Shown here: piece by piece, positions 12,538 through 25,004 of the stretch
Position numbering within the stretch: position 1 is the stretch's first letter
Layout: each line of letters starts with the position of its first letter
Assembly: GCA_023105745.1 (NCBI GenBank)
Contig: JALGQZ010000009.1
Location: 15,920,564-15,984,563, forward strand
Reading direction: 5' to 3'
Origin: Austropuccinia psidii
Lineage: Eukaryota > Basidiomycota > Pucciniomycetes > Pucciniales > Sphaerophragmiaceae
DNA: 64,000 nt
The notes under the pieces: generated by a model
Database searches by the model: none
The model's input: only the letters and a program-made list of their open reading frames with translations
Told to the model about the DNA's origin: nothing
Translations under genes and position numbers: made by a program

Positions 12538-13952
12538 TGTCAGCTTGTGACTCAAGACCAGAGCACAAGAATGACAGCCAAATACCATAAACCAATGGTA
12601 GAGCAAAATACCACCAAAACATGGAGCTTAGCCAAACCAGCTGAAAAGGTATCAAAAAAGAGTAAACTCACCTGTTTCTGCCTATAAAAGTCTCATAATC
12701 CTTGGAAAAATAATAACCAAGTTATTCCTGCTCAAAGAAGATGCTGAGTATAAACCTTAATTTTCACCTCTCATCTGAAATTCAGAGAAAGAATATTAAA
12801 CCAAGAAACTTGGTATTCAAATTGAATCTCCAAGTCAGGGCTATCCAATGGTACTAGAAAAATTAAGCTAGTACCAACACTACAGATGTTATGTCCAAAA
12901 TAATGTCAAATAAGGTTGAAGAAAATATTCACCTGTCATCTAACTTCTATCGTTTTAGTGTGAGATGCCTAAAGTGGGATCAATTTGGAAAGAGAACTAT
13001 CAGGGCTATCTTATGGCTCAATTCATTTCCCAATCTCCCATCTAGAACAAAATTTATGGGGGAAACAAGTTTCATACAGATTTTGAGAAAATCATATATC
13101 TGCATAACATGATTTGAACATGGAATAACTTTTTCATATTCAATGTTAGCCATACCAAATGAGGAACCAATGTGTATATCTCATCCAGGGGTACACAATG
13201 AACCAAGGTTGAGCTCTATATCTTTAAAAATGACAGATTTATAGCAGTTTTAAGGTTAAAATGCCACATATTGGCCAATACACCTTTCTTGTGGGATACT
13301 CTCCCATAACTATGCTTATGAGGTGTCAAACAGGCAAAGAATATTGTTTATACTTCAATACCTCATATTTCATTTAATACTGGGGTCCCATACAGGGTCT
13401 GTACAGCCTTCTACATTTCATACATGTCAGAAGAGGGCTGTGTGGTCCCCAGATGAAAATTTCCACCCTGTATTGGGGAAAGCTACCCAGATGTGGTTTC
13501 AAAACCACATCAGAGCCCAATACAGAGTGTACAGGCCTTGTTAAACCCACAAGTCAGCCCTATTAAGTGATAACTCTTCACTTCCTCTACATGGATGGTC
13601 TAGAGGACCTTTCCACCCCAGTTCAGGATAAAAGGAGGCCTTTTCTCTTCCAGAAAAGGAATACCCATCCTACTCTTGAATTCCTATGTAATAAAACTGT
13701 AAAAAACAGTTATACTCTTGGCAAATAATCAGGTATACCTTAATCTTAGTGTATTTTAGTTCTTATTATAGTAACTCAACTGGTAAGACTTCGCCCAGGG
13801 ATTTCAACAGCACTCACTACTGCTATTCCTCAATAGTAAAGCCCTTATACCATCAATTAAAACCTTTTTTAATCTTAGTAATCCATGTCACAATCAAATT
13901 TAAAGTTTTAAATACATTTATTACCACTTCATCATAGACTCAGCCTGAAACA
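12538..13952 (+). repeat. 3' LTR of C1
   Basis: The 1415-bp LTR starts TGTCAGC after the purine tract GGAGGCAGGGTA and ends CCTGAAACA. It aligns along its whole length with the C2 5' LTR at 50602-52041, including GTGACTCAA, CCAGAGCACAAG, the GTCAAACAGGCAAAGA region and CTTCACTTCCTCTA. The expected end CTGACA is altered here. Confidence 0.9.
13627..13695 (+). promoter_or_regulatory. C1 LTR core promoter and polyadenylation signal
   Basis: GATAAAAGG at 13627-13635 is TATA-like and is conserved at 51695-51703 in the C2 LTR. AATAAA follows at 13690-13695. The close spacing suggests a short R region between them. Inferred from position only. Confidence 0.45.
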
Positions 13953-13954
13953 TC

Positions 13955-14480
13955 ATTTTTAATCAATTCCTAATCATAGGTAATAAATTTCTCTTCATGG
14001 GTAATCAATTCCTCATCATAGCTAATAAATTCCTCTTCATGGGTAATCAATTCCTCATCATAGGTAGTAAACTCCTCTTCATGGTAATCAATTCCTCAGC
14101 ATGAGAAGCCATGACATGTTCATATTGAATGAAATATGAATGGTTTATATTTAATAAGAAAAGTATTTCTTATTATACATAAGCCACTACTGGGTTATAT
14201 TCAATAAACCATTCAGGGTTGACCTTAAATAAACAATGAATGACTTATATTAGATAAAACATGAATGGTTTATGTTAAATAAACCATCAATGGTTTATCT
14301 TAAATAAACCATGAATGCTTCATCTTAAATAAACTATGAATTGTATATCCTAAATAAACCATGAATGGTTCATCCTGAATAAACCAATAATGTTTTATCT
14401 TTAATAAACCATTAAATCAGTAAAATATAGTCTATTCAAGCTAAACCAATGTAGTGTGACTTAATGACAAATAGATCATT
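13955..14480 (+). repeat. Minisatellite block 1
   Basis: Imperfect tandem units containing AATCAATTCCTCATCAT and GTAATAAATTCCTCTTCATG (about 13960-14100) are followed by about ten diverged copies of a 20-25 bp unit with AAATAAACCATGAATGGTTT (about 14130-14410). No coding potential. Confidence 0.8.
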
Positions 14481-14840
14481 TATAATCAATTCTCAATAAT
14501 TTTCAAAAAATTCCCCATCATATGTAATCAATTACTCATCATTTGTAATAAATTCCTCTTAATGGGTAATAAGTGCCTCTTCATGGGTAATCATTTCCTC
14601 ATCATGCGAAATCATTACTTGTTTATATTGAATGAACTATTAGTTGTTTCTATTACAAAAGCTACTACTGGGTTATATCAAATAAACCATGAAGGTTTTA
14701 TCTTAAATAAGAAATGAATGGCTTATCTTAAATTAACCATGAATTTTCTATCTTTAATAAACCATTGAATAAGTAAAACATTTTCTATTCAAACTAAACC
14801 AACGTATTGTGACTTGATAACAAATAGATCATGTTTACGC
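14480..14840 (+). repeat. Minisatellite block 2, a diverged copy of block 1
   Basis: Repeats the same order as block 1: TCCTCATCAT-type units, then a CTACTGGGTTATAT segment, AAATAAACCATGAA units and the tail CTATTCAA.CTAAACCAA...TGTGACTT. The tail at 14770-14836 matches 14418-14478 with scattered changes, so a composite unit was duplicated. Confidence 0.75.
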
Positions 14841-16565
14841 ATTCATGAAGGCAGTAGAAATTTGCATTTATATGATTATATTGTGTTGATATTTGTTTCC
14901 CAGATCATTGTATAATCTATCTCCATTTTTTTGTAACAAAGTAGTATAAAAACAGAAGAAACCGTATAATGAGTTATTATTTGTATCTTTCCAAGAAGCT
15001 ATTTTATTGTGGCTGAGAATATTGACAAACAATATCAGGGTTGAACCCATGTTTAATTCAGAATATAACTCACATTTATACTTGTGTTGAACCTGCAGCA
15101 CCTTCCCCCAGGTATTGTTTTTTTTTTCATGGTGAAAAAAAATCCAACCACCAAATAATCCTCATTGTTTCAACCTGCTCAGAATGAGAAAGTGAGGGAA
15201 GGAAAAGACTGACTTAAGCAAGCAATTATATAATATTCTTAGTAAGTCATAAAATAAAATCATTGATAACTCTAATATATTAATGAAATTGGGGAAAACC
15301 CCCCAGGTTGGTTAAGAGAGGTTGATATATGTGAGAAATACCAGTTTGAGTTTGAGTGCTGAATCCTCAGGCTGTATGATGCACAGAACCTTCTTGCATG
15401 AGGATTTTTATTGGTTTCGTACCAATTAAGCTTAAAATGATTTGGACGCCTATATTGGTGTATCCAATTAAATTTTCCTCTTCTTTGGGTGAATACAGGA
15501 TTCTTCACCTGTATTTGGTTAATCCTGTACAAGATCTTCAATGAGCCATCTTTGCTGATGCCCTTGACCCTGTCTTCATGATTGTGACACACTGCCTTGT
15601 TTCATTTAGCAAATTTGTAATGGTCAAGCATATGGTTTGGAGATGATTCATCAAATCTGAAAATCATTTTTCAGTCTTTGAAGGAGTGATGAAATACTCC
15701 CAAGATTTGGAAATAATTTGTAGGACACAAAAGCTGTCAAAATGGAGGAAAGGTTTCTACATAGGCTGTGATTTTGAATAATGACAATGTAACCATCTAT
15801 AAAAGGGTGTATAAATATTCTCCTTAGGTAAAAACTTCAGTCCATTTATTGGAACTCATTTCATAAATTAAAAATAAAGGAAATACTGAAAGCCTCCATA
15901 ATATCAAGAAACTGGCCTAAGCTTTTTGATGTAGCCTTCCTTTTTCATGAATACATTGGGTCAATATCAAAGGAATGGTTAATATAAGATTTCAAAGGGG
16001 AAATCCTTTTGCTTATGTCAAGAGTCCCACTGGCAAAATTTATGCAAAAGAGAATTGATTATTCTTTTATGTAAACAAACCTTTGAAATCAAATGAAACA
16101 ATTTTCCCTTGAAGTAACCTCATATCATTTGTTTTTCAAAACCCAAATCATTTTGTGAGAAAAATCACTATAATGTTTCAAGAAATGACTTTTATGAAAA
16201 CTCAAAATTGGCTTATTCTTTTGAAAGAATCAATATTTGCACCAAAACTTTCTTTTTTGTTCAAAAAGAATAAAATTCTGTATCAATTTTTTTGCTTTTT
16301 TGAGAAACTTATTCTCTACCTCAAAATTTTCTTTTTCTTTTGCAAAAATCAATTTTTACATCAATTTCTGTCGTGTTCAAAAGAAAAAAGGTGTTCAAGT
16401 TGGTTGCAGTATGAAGGGGGACCGCTGACTCGGTTGCTGTAAGTGAATTTTGGTCAAAAATGAGGTGTCGCTTTGAGCTGACCCCTCAGAATAAGTTCTT
16501 AAGCCCCAATGTAACTAATTTTTCTCCAAGTCTGAGTTTTTCCAACTCCGCCGTCAATCGCGACG
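14841..16565. other. Unassigned intergenic region upstream of RAE1
   Basis: AT-rich DNA with no recognisable gene. A 106-codon minus-strand ORF at 15272-15592 has no family features. The final 150 bp before the RAE1 start are less AT-rich and should hold its promoter and 5' UTR; I see no clear TATA box. Confidence 0.5.
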
Positions 16566-18175
16566 ATGTCATTCTTTAACTCCGGCTCAAATACTACGTC
16601 GGCCGTCTTTGGCAGTGGCTCTTCTACCGCCACCGTCACACAGGATCCCAAGGATATCGAGGTTTGCTGTTTACATTGGACAGGGGTGCCCGACAAGTCT
16701 AGCCTTTTGATTGGTCTTGTCTTCTCTTTCGATAGGTCGAAAACCCCCCTACCGATGGCATCTCGTCGATCGCATGGTCTCCGCAGGCTGATTTCTTGGC
16801 CGCTGCTTCATGGTCGAATGAGGCTAGCTCTAGTTTTCTTCTTTTGGCTTCCTGCCATTGTACGAATTCATTGCGTTTAACCAATGGGTTTTTATTTTTC
16901 ACCAGGTTCGAATATACGAAATTAATGCCCAGGGCCAATCAGCCCCCAAGGCAGCATATTCTCATGAGCAACCGGTTTTGGAAGTGATTTGGTCTGGAGA
17001 TGGCACCAAGATTATTTCCGGTGGTTGTGATCGTGCGGCGCGTGCCTTCGACGTCTCAACCGGCCAGCCTACCCAAGTTGCGGCTCATGATGCCCCAATT
17101 CGAAAATTAGCTTGGCTCGACATCAACGGTCAAGGCTTGCTCGCTACTGGAAGCTGGGATAAGACTTTAAAATACTGGGACCTCCGCCAATCCACCCCTG
17201 CGGTTAGCATCAACCTTCCCGAAAGGGTTTATACCATGGACACCGTTTTCCCTTTAATGGTTGTCGGCACGGCAGCTCGAAAAATACATATTTATGTTCG
17301 CCTTGGCTTTCTCGTCACATCCTTTCTCCATCCGTCCTATGAGAGCTTGGGCTAATTTCAGTAATCTTCAAACCAACCTTTTAGCATTTAAGTAACCCTG
17401 CAGTAGAGTACAAGTCTTTGGATTCACCTTTGAAGTGGCAGACTCGTTGTATAGCCTGCTTCAATGATGCTCAGGGATATGCCGTTGGAAGCATTGAGGG
17501 TCGTGTAGCTATCCAGTATGCTAATTTGATTTCTTGAAAAAAAATATGGGTCGCTGAAAGTTGTATTTGTTGAGTAGACATGTTGAAGACAAGCAGACAG
17601 CTAACAATTTCTCATTCAAGTGCCATCGTAAAGACGCCGCGTCGACTACGAGTCGCTTAGGTGGCGCCTCATCTACTCCTCAAGTTTGGGCGGTTAACGA
17701 TATTAAATTTCATAAGCAGCACGGCACCTTTGCCACAGCGGGATCGGACGGGGTATGTTAGAGCTTTTTTTGCAAATCATGACCGCTCTTTTCATTGTGC
17801 TCAAGCTTGAGTTCCCTTTTGTCTTAGACTATTAATATGTGGGATAAAGATAGCAAGACGCGTTTAAAAAGTGAGTTGGACCAGCAGACTCCCTGAGCTC
17901 GATCCCTTACAATGTACTCTCAAGCTAAACAATGAATTATTTTTACAGCATTTGAAAATCGTGGCGGCCCCGTTACTAGCGTATCGTTTAACCGCACTGG
18001 TACAGTATTTGCCTATACTGTATCCTATGATTGGTCCCAAGGGCATGCTGGTGCTCAACCTCTCGCAGGAGCTGCCTCTGCGGGTGGCATCAATGCAACA
18101 CAAACCAACAAGATCATGCTGCACGCACTGAAAGATGACGAGATTAAGAAGAGGCCTAAGGCACGTGGTCGTTGA
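16566..18175 (+). CDS. RAE1: RAE1/GLE2 mRNA export factor, WD40 protein, seven exons
   Basis: Exons: 16566-16661, 16736-16822, 16906-17295, 17385-17515, 17578-17752, 17828-17870, 17949-18175, together 382 codons plus TGA. Phases agree at every junction and there is no internal stop. Introns are 62-89 nt. Five are GT-AG; intron 2 (16823-16905) begins GC and ends CACCAG. The product is a seven-bladed beta-propeller: [28 protein letters not shown], a closely RAE1-like [57 protein letters not shown] and YDWSQGH. The length matches the usual 365-370 residues. RAE1/GLE2 binds the GLEBS motif of Nup98-type nucleoporins at the nuclear pore and acts in mRNA export; in animals it also has a mitotic role. 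This is the only intact host gene seen, flanked by transposon-rich DNA. The start is the first ATG before a Ser/Thr/Gly-rich N-terminus typical of the family. Confidence 0.96.
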
Positions 18176-21100
18176 CCTCTTATCATTGTACAAGATTTTA
18201 TCATTACCTTTTCTACCCCAACCCATATTTATTGTTTTTTCTTCCCACCTTCGGTTAACCATGTGATTATAGAAATGAAACAATCGATTACCACTACTTA
18301 ATGAGTGATCCAATAGCCATTAGACCAAGGCCCAAAATATTTTATTAGTTTCTAGCCGTGTAGCCGTTTTTCCTTTTGGTCATGTAGGTAGTCTTCTATA
18401 TGTTTGATGTACCCTGATTTTTGGAAAAGCCATCAAAACTACGTTTAGAATTCTCATCTACAAATGAATGTTTAAGTCTAAGTTTTTCTTTTCCTAAACC
18501 TGACACATTGGCTCACATTCTGTAGCCCAAGCTTTCCGCGATGGGCCTTAACCGCGAGATAACGAAACGATAAACTCAGAGCTTATTTCATGCGTCCTTA
18601 TCTCAGATCAATGGTTCAAATAATTCATTTCCGTAGTCTGCAAATACTGAAAAATGATTGTCATACTCAAATCTGTTTCTGTTTTGAAAATATTGTCTAT
18701 AATTGTCAAAGCAAAGATTCCAACTGCACAACAAAATAATCAAAACATGTGAATAGTGAATACACAAAGGGAGTTGTCACTTGGTTTTCATTAGTTAAAT
18801 GGCAAATGATAAACCTCTTGAATAAAAAACATGTTGGATTTCTAAAACTGCGTATAAAACTTTTTGACTAGGAAAAGGTAAATACCACCTAGGGCTTTGT
18901 ATTTTTTGTGTTATATTTCATTTTTTCCTGCCAAACAAGATTTGTGGCACGAAGCAAAGAGCAAGTGATCAATCGTTTGCCGGATTTGGCGAGCTCAGTC
19001 TCTGTATGAATGAATACTCGAAAAAACATTTTTTGACGATTTTGTGAGCTTTGCTACAAATATAGAAAGTAAAAGCCCCAAAAGACATTTTCGGTTGACT
19101 TTTTGGGGCAAAAGTCAAAACAATTCCTTGAAAAGATGTGCCACCGAAGAACTCTTTGAGCTTGTAGATTTGGACATTCTCCAGCGAGACCATTTTAAAC
19201 ATATACAAACATAAACCTTCTATGAAAAAGCACTATAGTTGACCATTGGAAGAAAGCCAAAACACAAAGTACTGAGTAGATCACTTGTTTAGGTTACTTA
19301 AAACAGATATTTTTGGCGTTGAAGATACCAAATTTCAAACTCAGTAAAGATAAGAAATTCGACTGGAACTAAAGGCCTATGCTATATGATAATTGAGAAT
19401 AGAGTTTGTGTAACATTAAGCCGATGGTTTTTATAAGCATATTCTTAGAATACTATAAATAAATATCATGATAAAATAAAATAGAATGAGTTATACATAG
19501 AAATTTAATATATGAATTAAAAACACATGAAAAAAATTGTATAAATTACTATAATAACTGGAACTGAGTAATTTAGCTGATTGAGAAAATTTTTGTAAGT
19601 TTTTTTTACGAGAAAGTAAATTAATTTATTTTATTCAATTGAATTAAGAATATTTTCATGAATGATAACCAAATTAAAAAAATTGACTAACAATGACATA
19701 AAATTTTTGTTTTTAAATAAAAATTTAAAATGAAAAAATATATTACAATTATGTTAATAAAAATATATTAACATAAAAAAATATCAAGATAACAAATAAT
19801 TTGTTATTGATAAATTAGATTTGGTTAAAAATGTTAAAGAAAAAAATTAATTTAATTAGTCTTTTATGAACAAGAAATAAATTTATTAATTTTCTTAAAA
19901 AATAACATAATAATAAATTATAAACTATTTAATAGAGAAAACAATTAACAATAAGGTAGATATTATCAAAGCTCACTCTAATAGAAAATATATCATTGAA
20001 TTTCAAGTAGAAAAAAAATAAAAATAAAAAATCTTGGAAGAGATACATCACATTCAATATTCAGGAACACCAAAAGATGTTCAAGGTGATTCAAAAAGGG
20101 TTCTGAGTTAGCTTTGAAAGAACTCATTTTATATTTGGAATCAAATGATTCAAAAAGAGAATTGATATGAAAAAGAGTAATGAAAGAACCATTTTTGTGC
20201 CTTCTAGTACATAAATGACTTATAGAGGACATCAAAAGACCAAATATGAAATTCTAGCAAGGGTTATTCCATTTATGGAAATACTATGCTGTTAGATTAA
20301 ATGGTGAATGGGGAAGTTGAAGTCAGCTAGTTTTGTATTTCTCATGAATTGTGTAAAAAATGGTGGAAAGGTGTATTTTCTGCCCCTCTCAATCTTACTT
20401 AGAATAAACCTTCTAAGGATACAGAACACTAAAATTCATTAAGAAGCTCTTCAAATACCAAATACCAAGTAAGAAGCCTCTAATATGACCTGTTCAATAA
20501 AGAATAAGTACAATCACTTGAGGTATGAACTTCATTTATAGAGAGATACTTAGCTGGTCTGAAGTTTCTTGTTGTCTTATGGTAGGTAGTTTCTTCTAGG
20601 TGATAAATTGAAGGTATAAATACTAAAAATAGTGATGTAATGCTTACTTGGGATTATTTTGAGAATTTGGTAATCGTTTCCAAAGATTAAGTGATAGCAA
20701 GAGAATTTTCAATAATTTTTTAGAATTTACCTTTAAATCTTAAATGAGTTTTTGATCAAATAATGGCTTTATTGGAAATCATAAGATTAATTTCAATTCT
20801 TTGGTGCTAAACTTGGGGTTAAAAAATTGAGATTTCTCATAAATGCTGTGCTGATGTCCAGTTAAAATTAGATAATACAAATCACCATGAAAAATAATGC
20901 AGACCCTGGGGGAAGAGGATACATGTTCAAAAAACATTATAATATGGATATTATTCTTAATTAAACATGGATCCAGCATGGGTCCAACCTTGACATCTTT
21001 CGGACATCTTCTCAGCCACAACCAAATAAGTTTCAAGCCACAAGAAGTCATTACTAATAGTTAGTTCCATTTCTTTGAAAAGCATCTGATTATTGGATGG

Positions 21101-21984
21101 GTGTAGAAATCTAATACAATAATTCAAGACATGATTATTAACATTGAAGAGTATTAAAATGAGTCTTTATCAAACTTAAGCCTGCTTTTTAGTCCAAATT
21201 TGAAGCAGAATATATCTCAAATAGTTAATAACCATTTTGTATTACTAGAAACAAACTTGAATACACTATAATTCAAATTTATATTTGAAGTTTTTGTATC
21301 CTCTCCTAAAGAAGATCTAACCCTTCAGCCCATGATGGTAAAGCTCATACCATTATGTAAAGTAGTTAGTTTTTCCAATCCAACCAGAAACATCCTTTGA
21401 TTCTATCAATTGTGCCCTACTGGTATTTATTAAACTCTGTTTAAAGGTATTATTCTCTGTAAATGATAGCTTAATATTGGTCTTGCATGCTAAGAATTAT
21501 GATGAAATTATCATCAGATCATGCTGCAAATTTTGTATTTTAGTTACAGTTTTTTCTCAAAATATCAAAATAGAAGGAAATATAAAAATATTTAAAAATT
21601 TAATATTTCTAAATTTAGAATAAAAACGAATTCAGTTCCTTTCAATTTACTAATATTCGTTCCCCTTTGAAAGAGCAATTATTTAAAGCTTTTCAGCTTA
21701 TTTGCTTATTATGTGATTTTATGAAATCAAAATGAGAAATTCTATTCTAAAATTCCTCCCTTTCATTCAACCTTAATTCAAATTTTGCTCTTTTATCTCA
21801 TTTATTTGTGCTTTCTTACTTTCTCCAATGGTCAAAGGATTTTTAGCAATTATCCCTAGCCAGGTTTCTCATAAGACTCTGAAATTTCTAACCAATTAAT
21901 ATTATAATATATGATGAAGCTATATTCCTATTTTTGAGCTCTTTGTGGATTCTTCAAGCAACACAATTTATCAAGGTGAAGATT
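18176..21984. other. Unassigned region between RAE1 and element A3
   Basis: About 3.8 kb. The first 200-300 bp should contain the RAE1 3' UTR. The rest is AT-rich, with only short ORFs (up to 90 codons) that show no recognisable domains. No LTR ends, tRNA-like folds or tandem arrays noticed. Confidence 0.6.
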
Positions 21985-21989
21985 GTAAG
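21985..21989 (+). repeat. Left target-site duplication of A3 (GTAAG)
   Basis: GTAAG directly precedes the TGTGAG start of the 5' LTR and recurs at 46090-46094 directly after the 3' LTR. Five bases is the usual Ty3/gypsy duplication length. Confidence 0.85.
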
Positions 21990-23976
21990 TGTGAGTCTTT
22001 GAGATATGATCACATATCCAAAAAGGTCACAAGAAAAACTTTATAATAATTATACTAATAATAATTATCTTAAAATTAGTGAAAATGCCATAAATAGGTA
22101 CAAACTCTGAATTAACTCAGAATCTAATGAGTAAAAATTTGAAATACGTTACACCATTAGATTCCTCATTGTAAAATACACATATATCATTTTGATGGCA
22201 TATCTGTAAAGTCAATAATTACTGAATAATAAGTAATAATACCCTAAAAAAGACATAAAAACTTGTTTGACTCAGCAACCAATGAAGCAGCATGTCAAAT
22301 AAATTGCACCATTGTATTACCCACAAAAAATTACACATAAAATATTTTTATGACAACTCTCTAAAGTAAATACTTAAGGAATTAAGCTGAATATATGCAC
22401 TTTTTTGGTCAATGCATATATTCATGGTTTTTAGCTAATATCTGTTGAAATATACATGAAAGAGAGTTAAAAAAAGAATAAAGTCACAACGTCATTACTG
22501 TAAGAACACAGATATGAATTTTATTTGACAAGGTATAAAAAAGGTTATAACTTGTAAGGGTTTATTGAACAAAATTACTAGAGCTGTTGACCACTTTGTT
22601 GTAAAAGTGGTCCAAACTCAGAAAAAAGTCCATATTAAGATTCTAATAGTTCATACATGAAGAATGATGGAATTTGTATCATAATATTCAAGGTATAACC
22701 CCTTGAAATCAAGGTTTGAAGTTTAAAATATTGAATTTCAACTGAAAGGATGAGATACAAGAAAAATCATCAAAAATAGAGTTTTGATGATGTAATGAAA
22801 TTCTCTTGGAAGTTTAATAAGGAAATTTAAGCCTATCAGAATTCACTCTGATAATAGCTGTAGCGTGTATAAACTAAAAGTTATTAATGATAAATGTTTA
22901 AGCTTAGAATCAATTATTTATGATCACTCACTGTGATCTTATTTGAAGTTTAACAGTTATATAAGTGATACAGCTGGTGAATACTATTAGATTATGATTA
23001 ATACTCATAAAATGTACAAAGTTTAGGCTTCTTCCAAGCCTATGATGTCATCAAAGCTAGAGGTATAGTGATAAATCTCAATAATGGCATAATAATGAGA
23101 TAAGATGGTTTGATCATGACATAATAATCACTAAACCTTAAAATACTGATTGTTTCCAGTGGATACCATCAGTAAACGTCTACTAGAAGCCTACCGGACT
23201 CTAGAAGGGAGGTATTTACTATAAATAGAGCTCTTTTTACTCTATTTTACCCTCAGATGCATCAAAGCAATAAAACAATTAAATCAAAAGTTAAAATCTT
23301 TATTCTTTATATATGAATATCTTATACTATCAAATAACAAAGGTAATCTTTATTATAATCTTCATTTTTGACATGATTACTTCAAATTGTTCATTTGCTT
23401 TGTTATAATTCTCTTAAAAATCTTATTTCCACATAAAATCAAGAAAATTTGGAATTTCTTTTATTTTTATTTTTAACTAAAATTAAAATAAGTTGTATTT
23501 ACATTGTCTGGTGTAAAATATTCCAAAATTATTATATTAAGCGTCAAAAGTAGGTTACTTTCTCTTATTATAATAATTTCTATTTATTATTATTATTGAT
23601 AATTCTTGAATTAATATAGATAGGATTTATATTAATATATAGCTTTAATATTAGTAATATTATAGCTATTAATTGTTATTTATTAATAAAAAAACAATTT
23701 TCTATGCCTTTATTATTTGTTGGTAACAATAATAAAGTGCTTTTCAATATATTAACTATGAAATATTAATATATTTATTTATTATATTATTTTTCATAAT
23801 ATAAATCATATTATTATATTTAATTAATGTCATAATTATGCTTTGCGCCATAATTATAATAAATATTTATTATTATAGTTATCTTTGTCTTATTCATCTT
23901 ATTTATAAGGACATTCAGATTACAATAAGTAAAATATTAGTAATTTTTACTTATTGTTTCATAGCCAAACCTTACA
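21990..23976 (+). repeat. 5' LTR of A3
   Basis: 1987 bp, from TGTGAGTC to CCTTACA. It aligns from end to end with 44103-46089 and ends like the A1 and A2 LTRs. Confidence 0.95.
23220..23274 (+). promoter_or_regulatory. A3 5' LTR TATA box and polyadenylation signal
   Basis: TATAAATAG at 23220-23228 and AATAAA at 23269-23274. Both are conserved in the 3' LTR (45334-45342 and 45383-45388), as expected for LTR core promoter and polyadenylation elements. Confidence 0.6.
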
Positions 23977-23978
23977 TT

Positions 23979-23990
23979 TGGGGGCCTGGC
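23979..23990 (+). promoter_or_regulatory. tRNA primer-binding site of A3
   Basis: TGGGGGCCTGGC, identical to the A1 site and starting three bases after the LTR end. An ATG follows after one base (23992-23994), but here TAA closes that frame after four codons. Confidence 0.78.
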
Positions 23991-24477
23991 TATGATATTT
24001 ACTTAAAACGTCTTTTAAAGAGATCCTAATTGGGTTTATCCAATAATAAATTATAATTCTAATCATAAAATTATATAATAATTTAATATTTATTGATTTT
24101 AAAAGCTATTGAGGCATTTGGAAAGCAATTGTACTGTCTTACACATGGTTTTTCACATCCTTAGACTGGCAAGAACTTTCTTTGAGTGACTCTAGTGATT
24201 AAAAAAGACATTTTATAAATTAAAAATAGTTTTATATAATAAATTAATTTCATAACAGAATCATCATTTTTTATTTTATTCCTTAAAAATAAAAATATAA
24301 AAATATTAGAAAATATTAAAAACCAATAAAAAAAGTTATTTTTGTTCAATTTTTTTCATTTATTTATTCATTTCACTTATTCTAAGATAGAAAAGCAATT
24401 TTTATGTCAAAAATTGCCATATCTTACCTAAAATAACACTTTTTATATAAAAGACTTATATTTATTTGTCTTTTTAG

Positions 24478-24970
24478 TGTTTTAAGAAAAGCCAACAGAG
24501 GACAATCAGACCACTGTTGAAAGATTGGTGGAAGAAACTTTCCCAAGTTCCCCAACACCAATTGTCATTAAGAAAAAGAAAGATAAGAAATTAGACTTTC
24601 CAGGATCCACTATTCAGGACTTTGAAGGTGAGTACTTCCTTTATAAATTTCCATAAAAAGAAATTCTTGCCCTGAAATCTTTTTATTTTTTATTTCTTCA
24701 ATTATGACTACCAGAAGAGGTTACCAAGACTCCATCCAATCAGATGGAGCTGGACTCAGAGGTAGAATTGATCACTCAAAAGGTAAAGGAAAGGGAAAAA
24801 TCTCCAGTGGAACACAATCCACACAAGGAAGTGCCTTATCCCAAAGGCAAGTCCCAGAAATGCCCATAATATCTGAACCAGAGTTAGAACCAAGTATGAG
24901 TGACTCAAATAGGTACAAATCACATTCAGAGGGCTCAAATAGACATTTAATTGAGCCAGTACAAGCAGTA
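24478..24970 (+). pseudogene. gag: A3 leader exon 2 and N-terminal gag / accessory overlap
   Basis: Exon 2 (24478-24627) follows a TTTTTAG acceptor and is charged, with PSSPTPIVIKKKKDKK. It ends GAAG/GTGAGT. The 87-nt intron ends ACCAG at 24714. The gag start ATG (24704, Met-Thr-Thr-Arg-Arg-Gly-Tyr) lies in the intron's last 11 bases. The gag frame is open to the D1 junction and includes SEPELEPS, matching SEPEL in A1. The spliced frame reads TPSNQMELDSE, matching SNQMDVDKEE in A1, before a TAA. Exon 2 is 150 nt with the same 2+3n+1 phase as A1. An early TAA in exon 2 and the short upstream frame show decay. Confidence 0.65.
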
Positions 24971-25004
24971 CTACACAGTTTACTGTGGTATTCCATACCT
25001 TATT

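Larger units (their letters stand above)
11009..13952 (+). mobile_element. Ty3/gypsy LTR retrotransposon C1 (3' end)
   Basis: Right-hand remnant of a C-family element cut by A2. It holds integrase remains and a complete 3' LTR. No primer site follows the LTR, which fits a 3' LTR ending at host DNA (the minisatellite). Confidence 0.88.

Noticed and set aside
13955..14840. Regularly spaced short repeats, CRISPR-like at first sight
   Set aside because: Units are contiguous and diverged without unique spacers, and the DNA is eukaryotic.
15272..15592. 106-codon minus-strand ORF
   Set aside because: No recognisable domain, no paralogue in the window and no supporting context.
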